Assembly (NCBI RefSeq): GCF_963924675.1
Contig: NC_089234.1
Location: 28,573,668-28,637,667, forward strand
Length of the DNA stretch: 64,000 nt
Direction: 5' to 3'
Source: Phocoena phocoena
Taxonomy: Eukaryota > Chordata > Mammalia > Artiodactyla > Phocoenidae
Shown here: positions 10,051-20,798 of the stretch, one piece after another
Position numbering within the stretch: the stretch's first letter is position 1
Layout of the letters: every line of letters begins with the position of its first letter
Program-made: the position numbers and the translations under genes
Notes under the pieces: model-generated
Database searches by the model: none
What the model was told of the DNA's origin: nothing
What the model saw: only the letters and a program-made list of their open reading frames with translations

Positions 10051-11076
10051 ACGGTGGTGAGGGAGACAGAGAAAAGTGCCTGACTGGAGCGAGGTTAGGG
10101 TTGCAGATCAGCAGGGTTCGGTTACAGAGTAAATCTTGTTCTCCTTCCACCTGACAGCCCTTCAAGTATCTATGGAGGATCATGTCTGAATGCACTTGAC
10201 ACAAACTGTCAAGAAAACAGCAGGGTCTCCATTTCTAAGCCTGAAGTAAGCTCTCCTGGCCCTCTGATTTAGCGCTGAAGAGATGTTAACAGTGCCAAAC
10301 GGTGGCCACTGGAGTTTGAATCGCCCGTGGAGTAAAAAGAGCATGATGAAGTCATTGCAGAGGTCATTTCAGAGGGTTTGCTTGTAAAGTTTAAGAGAAC
10401 AGCTGCCTCCCAGCATGGAGTAAGCATGAGAACAAAGGGATGCCTCCCCAAACCTTAGCCCTGTGGTGAGCTGTCCAGAGTTACTGCCTGGCGTGGTACC
10501 TGGACCACAGCAGACACTGTGACAATAAGGCCCACTTTTCAAGAAAAGGACACGGGGTATTTTCAGAAAGAATGGAAGTCACTAAAGACCCCCTCAGCTC
10601 TAATGCTTTAATAACAAATAATGAGAAAAGAGTGCAAAGTGACCTTCCAGTCTCCAACTGTGTTCTAGCTGCTGGATGAGTTTGGAATTTGGACAGGGCA
10701 TTAGATTCTGTAGGTCTCTGGGCCCAATCACTCGAGAAGACAGAGGCAGAACACCGTGATGGGGTCGAGAGTCTGGATGCCAGTGAATGGGTACCTGGGT
10801 CAGGAACCAAGCCTCACTTTCATGGGCTCACCACACCCATGAGAACTGTGGGCTTTGGGGGTATCTCCAAGCTCAGAGTCTTCCTGGAAAGCCAGGTAGG
10901 TTATTGCGGCACCAGGAGGACCACCATCAAGGGGTCAATTCCTGCACAGTGCTATCCGAAGCAGAAAGTGAGACAATAAGTCACAATTTGGCCAGAGAAA
11001 ACTTTTCTTAATCTGACATACAAGACCAATGTGAATGAAACAGTCTTGTATCAACACAAAGCAGCATGTAGTCATG
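10051..11076. other. Unassigned sequence
   Basis: No gene recognised. A phrase near 10155-10190 ('cagcccttcaagtatc', then 'atcatgtctg') recurs in diverged form at 14020-14050, so both may be parts of one old repeat family I cannot name. Confidence 0.4.
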
Positions 11077-11329
11077 TACTGGGTTGGCCAAAAAGTTCAT
11101 TTGGTTTTTTCCATAAGATGACTCCAGTAGTGCTTAGTTGTCTTTAACTTCATTCGAAACAATTTTGTTAGACTGTATTGTGACAGCTGTCATATCAGTG
11201 TGCATTTAAAAAAAAATTATCAAAATTGGTGAATTTTTGTGTAGCCATTTTAATATTGAAGAGGGGATAAAGAAAGCAACATTTTTGGCATACTATGCTT
11301 TATTATTCCAAGCAAGGTAAAAATGCAAC

Positions 11330-12658
11330 TGAAGTGCAAAAAAAGATTTGTGCAGTGTATTGAGAAGGTGCTGTGACTGATCGAACATGTCAAAAATGGT
11401 TTGTGAAGTTTCGTGCTGGAGATTTCCTGCTGGACGATGCTCCAGAGTTGGGTAGACCAGTTGAAGTTGATAGCAATTAAATCGAGACATAATTGAGAAT
11501 AATCAACGTTACACCACACGGGAAACAGACGACATACTCAAAATATCCAAATCAAGCGTTGAAAATCATTTGCACCAGCTTAGTTATGCTAATCGCTTTG
11601 GTGTTTGGGTTCCACTTAAGTGAAAAAAACCTTCTTGACCGTATTTCCACATGCAATTCTCTACTTAAACGGAAGGAAAACGTTCTGTTTTTAAAACAAA
11701 TTGTGACGGGCAATGAAAAGTGGATACTGTACAACAATGTGGAACAGAAGAGATCGTGGGGCAAGCGAAATGAACCACCACCAACCACACCAAAGGCCGG
11801 TTTTCATCCAAAGAAGGTGATGTTGTATATATGGTGGAGCTGGAAGGGAGTCTTTTTTTTTTTAAGAATCGATTTTATTTATTTATTTTTGGTTGCGTTG
11901 GGTCTTCGTTGCTGTGCTTGGGCTTTCTCTAGTTGCATCAAGTGGGGGCTACTCTTCATTGCAGCAAGCGGGCTTCTCATCACAGTGGCTTCTCTTCTTG
12001 CAGAGCACAGGCTCTAGGCACGTGGGCTTCAGTAGTTGTGGCTCGTGGGCTCTAGAGCACGGGCTTAGTTGCTCCGCAGCATGTGGGATCTTCCCGGACC
12101 AGGGATCGAACCCATGTCCCCTGCATTGGCAGGCGGACTCTTAACCACTTCACCACCAGGGAAGTCCCAGGAGTCTTCTATTATGAGCTTTTTATGGAAA
12201 ACCAAACGATTAATTCCAACAAGTACTGCTCCCAATTAGACCAACTGAAAGCAGCACTTGACGAGAAGCACGTGGAATTAGTTAACAGAAAACACATAAT
12301 CTTCCATCAGGATAACGCAAGACTGCATGTTTCTTTGATGACCAGGCAAAAACTGTTACAGCTTGGCTGGGAAGTTCTGATTCATCCGCCATATTCACCA
12401 GACATTGCACCTCTGGATTTCCATTTACTTCTGTCTTTACAAAATTCTCTTAATGGAAAAAAATTCAATTCCCTGGAAGACTGTAAAAGGTACCTGGAAC
12501 AGTTCTTTGCTCAAAAAGATAAAAAGTTTTGGGAAGATGGGATTATGAAGCTGCCTGAAAAATGGCGGAAGGTAGGGAACAAAACGGTGAATATGTTGTT
12601 CAATAAAGTTCTTGGTGAAAATGAAAAATGTGTCTTTTATTTTTACTTTAAAAACTGA
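11330..12658 (+). pseudogene. Mariner transposase relic
   Basis: Transposase of the DD34D mariner type, which cuts and joins transposon ends in the nucleus. Visible parts: a helix-turn-helix-side fragment near 11340-11480 (DRTCQKWFVKFRAGDF), then stops. The first catalytic block is near 11700 and reads VTGNEKWILYNN, with Asn where the family has Asp. After the SINE, HQDNARLH (near 12310) and PYSPDIAPLDF (near 12400) keep the second and third Asp with 34 residues between. The final part is open to 12658. Non-functional: missing catalytic Asp, stops, frameshifts and a SINE insertion. Confidence 0.9.
11847..12177 (-). mobile_element. CHR-type SINE inside the mariner, 8-bp TSD
   Basis: Body about 11855-12169, reverse: T-run, 'gattttatttatttattttt', 'ggttgcgttgggtcttcg', and head 'caccagggaagtccc'. 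The duplication ggagtctt is at 11847-11854 and 12170-12177. It is younger than the mariner it interrupts. Confidence 0.93.
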
Positions 12659-12689
12659 AGGAACCTTTTGGCCAACCCAATACTAGACT

Positions 12690-13369
12690 ACATGGAACCA
12701 ACAATGAGATTGAGAGACAGAAAAGATGAGATTAGTGTAGGTCAGAGTTAATGAGGAAGAGGTGGCTTTGATGAATAGTAAAATGAAAAAAAAAAAAAAA
12801 ACTTTTGTAAAGTCCAATCAAAGGTCATGCTAATTTTATAAAATTTAGAAAACATAGAGTAAAAGAAAATACCTCCAATCCTATTACCCAGAGACTATGA
12901 CATTTTGATGTGCACATCATCTAGTACTTTTTCTATGAATTATTTTTTGTTAATTTTCAAAAATCGGACCACACCGTAAACAGCTTCTTCTACGTAACAG
13001 TATGTGATGCCCATCTTTCCACATTATTAAATTTTCTTCCATCACCTCAATGTAAATGGCCACACAACATTCCATTGTACAAATGTACAGTAGCTTATTC
13101 AGTCAGTCCCTTGGTGTGCCTTCATACTAAGTTATTCTCAAGAGCATTGCCATGGGAGGTAGAATATGAATGACAAAAAGGAGAGCAGGGTAGTTACAGA
13201 GAGAAGGTTCAGAGTGGGGAGACAGCTTGGTGCCACCTCCCAGCAGGAGCTGAAGAGATCCTGACTGGACACCAGGGTGCAAGTTAAGGGATGGAAGGGG
13301 TAAGGCTGGCCAGCGAGAATGTCAGAGGTAGGAGGGTTCTTAGAAGTCATCCCTCCTTGAGCCCCACTT
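12690..13369. other. Unassigned sequence; old LINE-like fragment near 12820-13150
   Basis: A run of 19 A near 12786-12804, then 'acacaacattccattgtaca' and 'agtagcttattcagtcagtc', phrases that recall degenerate L1-related repeats. The family is uncertain. No gene seen. Confidence 0.4.
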
Positions 13370-13620
13370 CACTCTACAGCATCCCTGACAGACCCACTCC
13401 TGGGTCTGGGAGCACACTGCTGCCCAAAGCCATCTGTGTCATTGCTGCAAAGTTCACTGTTTAGAAAGTTCATTCTTTAGTCTTCTGCTTCCATTCTAGA
13501 ATCATGTCACTCCTCTGCTTCTGCGGCCAAATTCCTCACTTACGGCCACAGGGCTTTACATAATTTGGCCCCTGCCTGTCTTTCCAACCCAAACCTACAA
13601 CATGAACATGAGGCATTAAA
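13370..13620 (+). mobile_element. Possible L2 fragment
   Basis: 'ggctttacataatttggccc' and 'ctgcctgtctttccaaccc' resemble the forward L2 body. Weak support. Confidence 0.4.
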
Positions 13621-14034
13621 AACAAACACATATTTTCGTGAAAATCTAAAATATTCCTTCTGTTGCCTTCGGTCACTGATATAGGAGGCTTGATAAACAA
13701 TATTCTGTCTAAACTATCAGAAACCTCACACGATCGCTGTTCAGACTGGATGTGCAATACCTGTTACCTCCTGCTACCTTAGATTGGTGAGCAGAGAGCA
13801 ATGCTATGAGCGCCGCACACAATACTCCCTGCATTATCAGGGTTCCGTAAACGCAAGCTTTTTTCACCGCCACCGCTCCCGCTGCCCACACTCACACACT
13901 GAAAAGAAAGAACAATTCTTTCTACTGAGGCACATAGGTCTCCCTGTAATTTCCACCTGTGATCTCCTTCTGCCTGCTGGAGCAGCAAAGAATCACACTA
14001 ATCCTTCTTCTCTCTGACAGCCCTTCAAAAATAT
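13621..14034. other. Unassigned sequence
   Basis: Relatively CpG-containing for the region (near 13735 and 13810-13880), but with no recognisable gene or repeat. Confidence 0.4.
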
Positions 14035-14049
14035 TAAGATGGCTATCAT

Positions 14050-14260
14050 GTCACTCAGGAGGGTCATATTGTGGAGAGCCTGAAAGCGAGGCAGAGGAGT
14101 TTAGACTTGGCAGCTAATGAGGAGCTCTCGTGGTTCTTAAGCAGGGAGGGACATGACTAAAGCAATGTCTGAGGATGATTCAAGCAACAGCCTGGATATA
14201 GGACAACCTGGAGGGTAGGACACTGGAGACAGGGACTCTAGCTGAGGGGCTACTGTCCCC
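14050..14260 (-). mobile_element. L2 fragment, reverse orientation
   Basis: 'gcaggagggacatgac'-like phrase ('agcagggagggacatgacta'), 'ctgaggatgattcaagcaac' and 'cctggatatagg' in L2-reverse order. Diverged. Confidence 0.5.
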
Positions 14261-14264
14261 ATTT

Positions 14265-14449
14265 AGAAAAAGAGGACCCTCGGGACTTCCCTGGAGGTCC
14301 AGTGGTTAAGAGTCTGTGCTTCCACTGCAGGGGGCACAGGTCTGATCCCTGGTCAGGGAACTAAGATCCCACATGCTGTGTGGCGTGGCCAAAAAATAGT
14401 AATAATAATAATAATAATAATAATTTTTTAAAAAGAAAAAGAGGACCCT
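14265..14449 (+). mobile_element. Short CHR-related SINE with 16-bp TSD and (TAA)n tail
   Basis: Forward copy: 'gacttccctggaggtccagt', 'ctgatccctggtcaggg', 'tggcgtggccaaaaaa', then a TAA repeat (14396-14424). The duplication agaaaaagaggaccct is exact at 14265-14280 and 14434-14449. It ends soon after the tRNA-like head, the short form. Confidence 0.93.
14396..14424. repeat. (TAA)n microsatellite
   Basis: About ten TAA units forming the tail of the SINE just before it. Confidence 0.85.
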
Positions 14450-14774
14450 GAGAAATATCATTACTGGAAGATGAAAGGGACTTGATGATGGTTTAGACAT
14501 TCACGTGGGAACTTACCTATAGGTTGTTTGCACTCATCTGGCTGTTTCATCTCCTTCGTTAGACTGGGGCCCAGAATTGTGCCTTTTTGCTATCACTCCC
14601 TGCACCCCAGTACTCATAACAGGTGCTTGATAACTACCTGCTGACAATGGAATGGTTGTGGTCACACACTGAGGTCTGTCTGGGAGAATGATGGTACCGG
14701 GGTTAGGAATGAGCCACTTCACTTCACAAACATGTATTGAGCAGGTGGAGGCACTGGGGTAGATGCTGGCCCAA

Positions 14775-15115
14775 TGGGATGGTCAGCTTTTGGTGTCAAC
14801 ATGGTACAGCTACAGTCCCCATGTTTTCAATCAAACACTAATCTAGACGTTGCTGTGAAGGTATTCTGTGGATATGACGATATGATTAAAGTCTATAATC
14901 AGTTTATTTGAAGTAAGAAAGATTATCCTAGATAATCGGGGGGGGGGGGCACTGCTTTAAGTAGTTGAAAGGCCTTAAGAGCAGAACTGAAGTTTCCTTG
15001 AAGAAGAAGTTCCACGTGTGGGCTGTAGCTTCAGCTTGTGCTCAGGAGTGTGTACACACACACACACATCTCCTACTGGTTCTGTGTCTCTGGTAGAGCC
15101 CTGACTGATGCAGTG
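14775..15115 (+). mobile_element. Ancient LTR-like repeat, family unsure
   Basis: Phrases such as 'gattatcctagataatcggg', 'aggccttaagagcagaactg', 'ggttctgtgtctctggtaga' and 'gccctgactgatgca' match, from memory, the ends of old mammalian LTR or MaLR-like elements. It contains a run of 12 G (14938-14949) and a short CA repeat. Confidence 0.5.
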
Positions 15116-15149
15116 TGTAACTGTGTACACACACAAGAAGAAACCATCA

Positions 15150-15295
15150 CTTACTGCTGGCCAGACCCCGCACTTCCTCTGGCTCATTCAGTCCTCACAC
15201 AATCCTCCTAACGGTACTAAGAGGCGGGCACTATTGTTCCCATTTTTCAGATGGGAATACTGAGACTTGAAGGAGTTTGGTAATTTGCCCGTCCC
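15150..15295 (-). mobile_element. MIR SINE fragment, reverse orientation
   Basis: 'cattcagtcctcacacaatc', 'ccatttttcagatgggaata' and 'ggtaatttgcccgtccc' follow the reverse MIR order. Confidence 0.7.
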
Positions 15296-15299
15296 ACGT

Positions 15300-15715
15300 T
15301 CTTCCCACATACTGTTTCCTCTATTTACAACATTTTTGCCTGGACCTTTGGATGGTGGGGTGCTTCTGAGCGTTTGAGTCTGTGCTCAGATGTCACCTCC
15401 TCAAACGGTCTTCCCTGGCCACCCAATCTAAAGCAATGTCCTCAGTCACTCTCATGTCACCCTGTTTTATTTTTCATACACGTTATCAAATAGTAATAAC
15501 GTGTATGAAAAATAAAATAAAACAGGGTATTTGACTATATGACGGTCATTCTAACCGTTCCTTGTTTCAGCACCAGCCCCCTTCCCAAGCAGGATGTCAG
15601 TTTCATGAGAGCAGGTGATTTCTTTACTCTGGTCTTATTCTTCATGACTTCACTGGGGCCTGGAACAGTGCTGCACACTTAGTAGGCTAGCACTGAAAAA
15701 CCGTTAAATAAATGA
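15300..15715 (+). mobile_element. L2 LINE 3' region with an internal inverted duplication
   Basis: Forward L2 phrases: 'gatgtcacctcctcaaacgg', 'tcttccctggccacccaatc', 'tcatgagagcaggtga', 'ggcctggaacagtgctgcac', 'agtaggctagcactgaaaaa', and a final 'aaataaatga'. The element is interrupted by the quasi-palindrome at 15460-15527. Confidence 0.8.
15460..15527. repeat. Quasi-palindrome, 27-bp arms, 9-base loop
   Basis: Left arm 15460-15486, loop 15487-15495, right arm 15496-15527. The right arm is the exact reverse complement of the left except for five extra bases (an extra ataaa). It could form a long hairpin. The left arm belongs to the L2; the right arm appears to be a copied, inverted addition. 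Confidence 0.92.
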
Positions 15716-15894
15716 TTTAATTCCTTAACTGGACTCCACTCCCGCTGCCAAAGAACTCAAAGTCCACTGGATAATGGAGAGAAATAAATAGCAACGTGGA
15801 AACTGTGCAGTGGGAAATTGAGATCTGATAGAAGTCGTGCTGCTCACAGAAGTCGGAATGCGCACCTTGAATCAGGCGTGACGCCCTTGGGGCT

Positions 15895-16180
15895 GTGTGA
15901 TATTGTGGTTAAGAGCACACTCTCTGGTGTTGCTCTTACTGGGTTCAACTCCCGGCACACCCTTTACTCATGAGTGTGTAACTCTGGACAGGTCCTGGCC
16001 CCTCTTGCCTCCATTTCCTCATCTGTGAACTGGAAGTAACAACAGTAGCTATCTTATAATAGCTGTATTATCTTATAATACTGTTTTTGAAGATTAATGG
16101 GGCTAAAATGTAGGTAGTGAGTGTTTAAAACCAGGCCTGACACACAGCAGGCACTGTGTAAGCATGTGCTATTATTACTA
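15895..16180 (+). mobile_element. MIR SINE, forward orientation
   Basis: 'ttgtggttaagagcacac', 'actgggttcaactcccgg', 'cctcatctgtgaactggaag' and 'cacagcaggcactgtgtaag' in forward MIR order. A repeated 'atcttataata' lies within it. Confidence 0.8.
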
Positions 16181-16248
16181 GTGTCCCATATAACTAGATG
16201 TTAGACTCACTATTCACTCCATTGTATGTTAACGATTGTCTACCAGTT

Positions 16249-16602
16249 AGGTTATAAACTTCTTTTTTTTTAATTTATTTATTTTTGGCTACGTTGGGTC
16301 TTTGTTGCTGCACGCGGGCTTTCTCTAGTTGCTGCGAGCGGGGGCTACTCTTCGTTGCGGTACGCAGGCTTCTCATTGCAGTGGCTTCTCTTGTAGCAGA
16401 GCACGGGCTCTAGGCACGCGGGTTTCAGTAGTTGTGGCACACAGGCTCTAGAGCGCAGGCTCAGTAGCCATAGCACACGGGCTTAGGTGCTCCGTGGCAC
16501 GTGGGATCTTCCCGGACCAGGGATTGAACCTATGTCCCCTGCACTGGCAGGCAGATTCTTAACCACTGTGCCGCCAAGGAAGCCCCAGGTTATAAACTTC
16601 TT
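16249..16602 (-). mobile_element. CHR-type SINE with 16-bp TSD
   Basis: Body 16265-16586, reverse: 'taatttatttatttttggct' to head 'gccgccaaggaagcccc'. The duplication aggttataaacttctt is exact at 16249-16264 and 16587-16602. Confidence 0.93.
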
Positions 16603-16624
16603 GAGGACAGAAGCCAAAGTCTTT

Positions 16625-16781
16625 TTGAGCTCGTTCCCGAATATTAAGGAATCTGGGTTTTATTTTGTCATCTGGCCTAATGGTAAGTCACCAAGAGATT
16701 TAATGCAGGGAGGACCATGGTCAGCTTTGGGTTTTTAAAAGGTTATTCGGGCAGCCAGAGAATAGCTTTATGAAGGGGGAG
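16625..16781 (-). mobile_element. L2 fragment, reverse orientation (5' piece of a split element)
   Basis: 'tgggttttattttgtcatct' and 'gatttaatgcagggagg' resemble the reverse L2 body. It is separated from a matching piece (17214-17300) by an MLT1-like LTR. Confidence 0.6.
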
Positions 16782-17213
16782 TGTAGTGGGTTGAACGGTG
16801 TCCTCCCTAAAACTTGTGTCTACCTAAAACCTCAGAATGTGACCTTATTTGGAAATAGGGTCTTTGCAGATGTAATTAGTTAGGATTCAGATGAGATCAT
16901 ACTGGATTAGGGAGGGCCCTAAATTAAATTGCTCGTGTCCTTTTAAGCAAAGGAAACAGAGACACGGGGAGGAGAAGGCATGTGAAGACGAAGGCAGAGA
17001 GTGGAGTAGTACAGCTACAAGCCAAGGAAGCCATGGACTGCCGCAATCCAGAAGTGGCTGGTAGATTCTTCCCCAGAGCTTTCAGAGGGAGCGTGGCCTT
17101 GCAGACACCTTAGTTTTCAGACTTCTAGCCTCCAGAACTGTGAAAGAGTACATTTCTGAAGCCACCCTGTTTGTGGTACTTTGTTACAGCAGCCTTGGGG
17201 AGTTAATACAGAG
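16782..17213 (+). mobile_element. MLT1-like solo LTR (ERVL-MaLR)
   Basis: Starts 'tgtagtgggttgaacggtgt', continues 'cctcagaatgtgaccttatt', 'ggaaatagggtctttgcaga', 'gcctccagaactgtgaaaga' and 'tttgtggtactttgttacag', and ends 'ggggagttaataca'. These are MaLR LTR hallmarks from memory. No internal retroviral genes. It lies inside an L2. Confidence 0.8.
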
Positions 17214-17300
17214 ATTGTAGGAAAGGAGGCAAGGAGACCAGTGAGGAGGCTGATGATGGGACCCAAGTGGAAATTATGGGAGCCTAAGCCTAAGCAAAGG
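17214..17300 (-). mobile_element. L2 fragment, reverse orientation (second piece)
   Basis: 'caaggagaccagtgaggagg' continues the reverse L2 started at 16625, showing the LTR split it. Confidence 0.55.
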
Positions 17301-17594
17301 CACTGACGGTGAGGAGAGGAAGAGACAAACTGGAGGGACAGATAGGGGGCTGAATGGACTGAACCTGGAGATAAGTGGTGCTTAGGGTCACAGACAGGAG
17401 TCGTCTTGAACAGCTTGCACATTTCTGGAAAGGAAGGCAAATTTTCTGGGGAGGAATAATATAGTTACGAACATGTATTTGCGGCCTGAGTAGATTTGGG
17501 GATCTGCAATATGGATTCATGAGTTAACTGCACAGAGGTTATAGCTAAAGCCATAGACCGGGTGGAGAAAGTGAGAGTTAGAGTTAAGTACTCT
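17301..17594. other. Unassigned sequence
   Basis: Nothing recognised; may be further diverged L2. Confidence 0.35.
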
Positions 17595-18720
17595 TTCTTA
17601 TTTTTTCTTTTCTAATCCCAAACTCCTAGTCCTTGCCTCCCCCGATGCTCCCCCCTTGGCAACCACAAGTCTGTTCTCTATGTCTGTAAGTCTGTTTTTG
17701 TTTCATAGATGTGTTCATTTGTGTCTGTTTTTGTTTTTTTATTTTTTTGGCTGCGTTGGGTCTTACTCGCAGCACGCGGGGTCTTTGTTGTGGCGCAGGC
17801 TTCTCTCTAGTTGTGGCGCGCAGGCTCCAGGGCGCGTGGGCTCTGTAGTTTGCAGCATGCGGGCTGTCTCACTGAGGGGTGGGAGCTCAGTAGTTGTGGC
17901 ACACAGGCTTAGTTGCCCCAAGGCATGTGGGATCTTAATTCCCCGACCAGGGATCGAACCCACATCCCCTGCATTGGAAGGCGGATTCTTTACCACTGGA
18001 CCAGCAGGGAAGTCCCTGTGTCATATTTTAGATTCCACATATAAGTGATATCATATGGTATTTGTCTTTTTCTGACTTCACTTAGTTCTTTCTTTTTTAA
18101 AACCCTTTCAAAATAGCATATGTAAAATGCTTAAATAATACACATAAAGTGCATATCTTGATGAATTTTTACATATGTATGCACCTGTGTAACTACTACA
18201 CTGAGAATGTTTCCAAAAATCCAGAAGTTTCCATCGTGTCCTCTCCCAGTACCATCTCCCAAAGGTAACCACTATTCTTACTTCTGTTACCATAGATTAG
18301 TTTTGCCTGTGCCTGAACTTCATGAAAACAGATTCATGGTATATACTCTTTTGTGTCTGGTTTCTTTGGCTTAACGTGATGTCTTGAAGATTCATCCGTG
18401 TTGCTGCAGTCAGCTGTTGGTTCTTCCATTGCTGTGGACTTTGAATACACCACAATGGATTTATCCATTCTTTTGTTGACGGATGTTTAGCTTGCTTCTA
18501 ATTTTTTTCCATTGCTCATTTTTACTACTATAAACATTCTGGTACCTGTCCTTTAGTGGACATAAGCACTCTTTTCTGTAAAACATAAAAGTGGACTTGC
18601 TGGGTCCTAGGAATGTATATGTTTAGTTTTCGTTCCAAAGTTGTATCAATTTATGCTCCTACCAGCAATGCATGAGAGTTCCAGTTTAGTGCAAATATTT
18701 TTCTACTTTTAATTTGTATA
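17595..18720 (-). mobile_element. L1 3'-region sequence, reverse orientation, interrupted by a SINE
   Basis: 'ggcaaccacaagtctgttct', 'ctgtaagtctgtttttgttt' and, after the SINE, 'gattccacatataagtgata' and 'tcatatggtatttgtctttt' are typical reverse L1 3' sequence. From about 18080 it looks like a more diverged L1 type, so two copies may be joined here. Confidence 0.75.
17726..18016 (-). mobile_element. CHR-type SINE inside L1
   Basis: Reverse copy: 'ggctgcgttgggtcttac' at the T-rich end and 'ggaccagcagggaagtccc' at the head. The L1 sequence resumes right after it ('tgtgtcatattttagattcc'). The duplication is short and imperfect (tgtgtc). Confidence 0.9.
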
Positions 18721-20640
18721 TAATTTCACAATTTTAGAAATGTTGGCCAAAAAAATTATTAAGAACTCCCATATATTCTTTACCCAGATGCTCTAGTTGC
18801 TAACATTTTGTCCCATGGGGTTTATCATTTTATCTATTCATCTATCTATATATCATCTATCTAGCTATATCTATGTATCTATTTAATCTACTCACACACA
18901 TACATTTTTTCCTGAACTGTTTATGTCCCCTTTATTCATAAATACTTCAGTGTATATTTCATAAGAACAAGAAATTTCTCTTATGTTAACCACAGCACAT
19001 TTATCAAAATCAGGTAATGTAACACTGACACAAAATTATTATCCTGATCCACAGTTCATGTTCAATTTCACCAACTGCTCTGACAATGTCCTATTTTAGA
19101 GCTATTTCCTTTTCTGATCCAGCATCCAATCCAGGATCACACATTGCATTTACTGTCCATATCTTTTTAGTCTTCATTAATCCAGATTAGGTCCTTAGCC
19201 TTCCTTTATCTTTTATGAACCTGATTTTGTGTGTGTGGATATTACAGGCTAGTTATTTTGTAGAACACTCTTCAGTTTGGTTTTCTTGATGGTTCCTCAC
19301 AATTAGATTCAGGCTGTGCTGTTTTGGCAGGTGTACCATGGAAATGACGCCGAGTCCTCAGAGTAATATAGCAGGAGGCATGTGAGGTCAGTTTGTGTCT
19401 TTATTGGTATTGTTAACTTTAATTAAATGTCTATGGTTGTGTTCACCAGGCTAAACCACTGTAGAATTACTAATTTTCCCTTTGTAGTTAATAAGTAATT
19501 TGCAGGGAGGTGCTTTTAGTTTATGTAGGTATCCTATTCTTCACCAAACTTCCGAGTTTTATGATCCATTGATAATTCTTGTTTGAATCAATTCTTACTA
19601 CTAATGGTTGCACAATGATAATATCCTAACTTCATCATTGTCTCTACATTTATTAGTTGCTATTCTGCTATAAGGGAGAGCTATCCCTTCTTCCCTATTT
19701 AGTTATTTACATTAGTATGAGCTCATAGGTTTTTATTTTATTCTATGAATATTCTACTGTAATAGTACCATTCTTATTTTTAAAAAATGTTTTTTTCTTT
19801 TGGCCACACCATGCAGCTTGAGGGATCTTAGTTCCCAACCAGGGATCGAACCTGTGCTCCCTGCTGTGCAAGCATGAAGTCCTAGCCACTGGCCCATCAG
19901 GGAATTCCCAGTGCCATTCTTATTTATGTTGATGTTCAGATGGCCCCAGATTTGATCAATGAGGGCCCCTTCTGACTCCTCTGTTCTTTTTGACATATCG
20001 CCATTATATTTTTAGCACTTCCTTGTCCTCTGGTATTCTAGGCTCATCTGCGCCTTCCCTCTCTCAGCTCTAAAACCAGCCATTTATCCAAGGAGCCCTG
20101 GTTCCTTTTAGTGGAGAATGGTATTTAGAAACCAAGATCCGGGTGCCAGGTGTGCTCAATGCTACTGGGTATTCTTCTAAGCCCTTTAGTATACAGAACT
20201 AAGAAATATAAATAATAAGTTTATGTCTTAATTTATTTCTCTATCTGTACACACACACACATGCGCACAATCATGAACTCATACAGATACCTCCATTCCA
20301 ATTCAGTACCACAGGACTCATTTTAATCTTCCCTTTCTCCATGTTTGTAACTCTCTTCTCTAACAGCAAGGAGTGGCTCTCATTAGCTCCAGTATATTAT
20401 TCATTTGCTTAGCTCTACAACACACAAAAAGTATTTCAGGACTGCTAACCCATAACACTACAGGAAAAATTCCTTCTAACTAGAATTCAATATTTGTTAA
20501 TTTCTGTTTGTTTATTTACTCTTTCAGTGTGGCAATATTAATTATTTGAAACAGAGTTAGGTTCATCTGTTCCTATTTGTATTCAGATTTTAGGTTGTTT
20601 CTCCTCTCCTCATGCTTGTTGATTTTTTTTTTTAAAGAGT
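18721..20640 (-). mobile_element. Ancient L1M-type region, reverse orientation
   Basis: A long run of phrases I associate with old L1 non-coding sequence: 'tacccagatgctctagttgc', 'ccaatccaggatcacacatt', 'ttattttgtagaacactc', 'tagtggagaatggtatttag' and 'aaaccaagatccgggtgcca'. A SINE interrupts it at 19783-19909. Contains a degenerate (ATCT)n near 18830-18890. The family call is from memory. Confidence 0.6.
19764..19925 (-). mobile_element. Short CHR-related SINE with 16-bp TSD
   Basis: Reverse short form: 'ttggccacaccatgcagctt', 'ccaaccagggatcgaacctg', 'atcagggaattccc'. The duplication agtaccattcttattt (19764-19779) and its partner (19910-19925) differ by one base. Confidence 0.9.
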
Positions 20641-20678
20641 AGAAGTATTCCTCACTAGGAATACTAGAAGTATTCCTC
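20640..20678. repeat. Small hairpin plus 14-bp direct repeat
   Basis: agtattcct (20644-20652) and aggaatact (20657-20665) are perfect inverted arms around a 4-base loop. The 14-mer tagaagtattcctc occurs at 20640-20653 and 20665-20678. Confidence 0.85.
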
Positions 20679-20798
20679 GCCTAGGGCCTGTAGGGTTTAT
20701 GGATGGCATCGTGAGGTCTGTAAAGCCACTGGAGTTTGATGCAAATTATGTGTGCACTTTTTTCTGGGGACAGAATCCATAGCTTTAAAAATATTCTG

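Larger units (their letters stand above)
11079..12680 (+). mobile_element. Mariner DNA transposon, full length but split by a SINE
   Basis: Terminal inverted repeats match 17 of 18 over gggttggccaaaaagttc (from 11081) and its partner at 12661-12678. TA duplications lie at 11077-11078 and 12681-12682. Total 1602 bases; subtracting the SINE and one duplicate copy (323 bases) leaves about 1279, the usual mariner size. The transposase is broken by stops and frameshifts. The SINE sits between the first and second catalytic blocks. Confidence 0.93.

Noticed and set aside
15060..15070. CRISPR-like or tandem array from CA repeats and repeated SINE units
   Set aside because: These are simple repeats and dispersed SINEs in animal DNA, without regular spacers.
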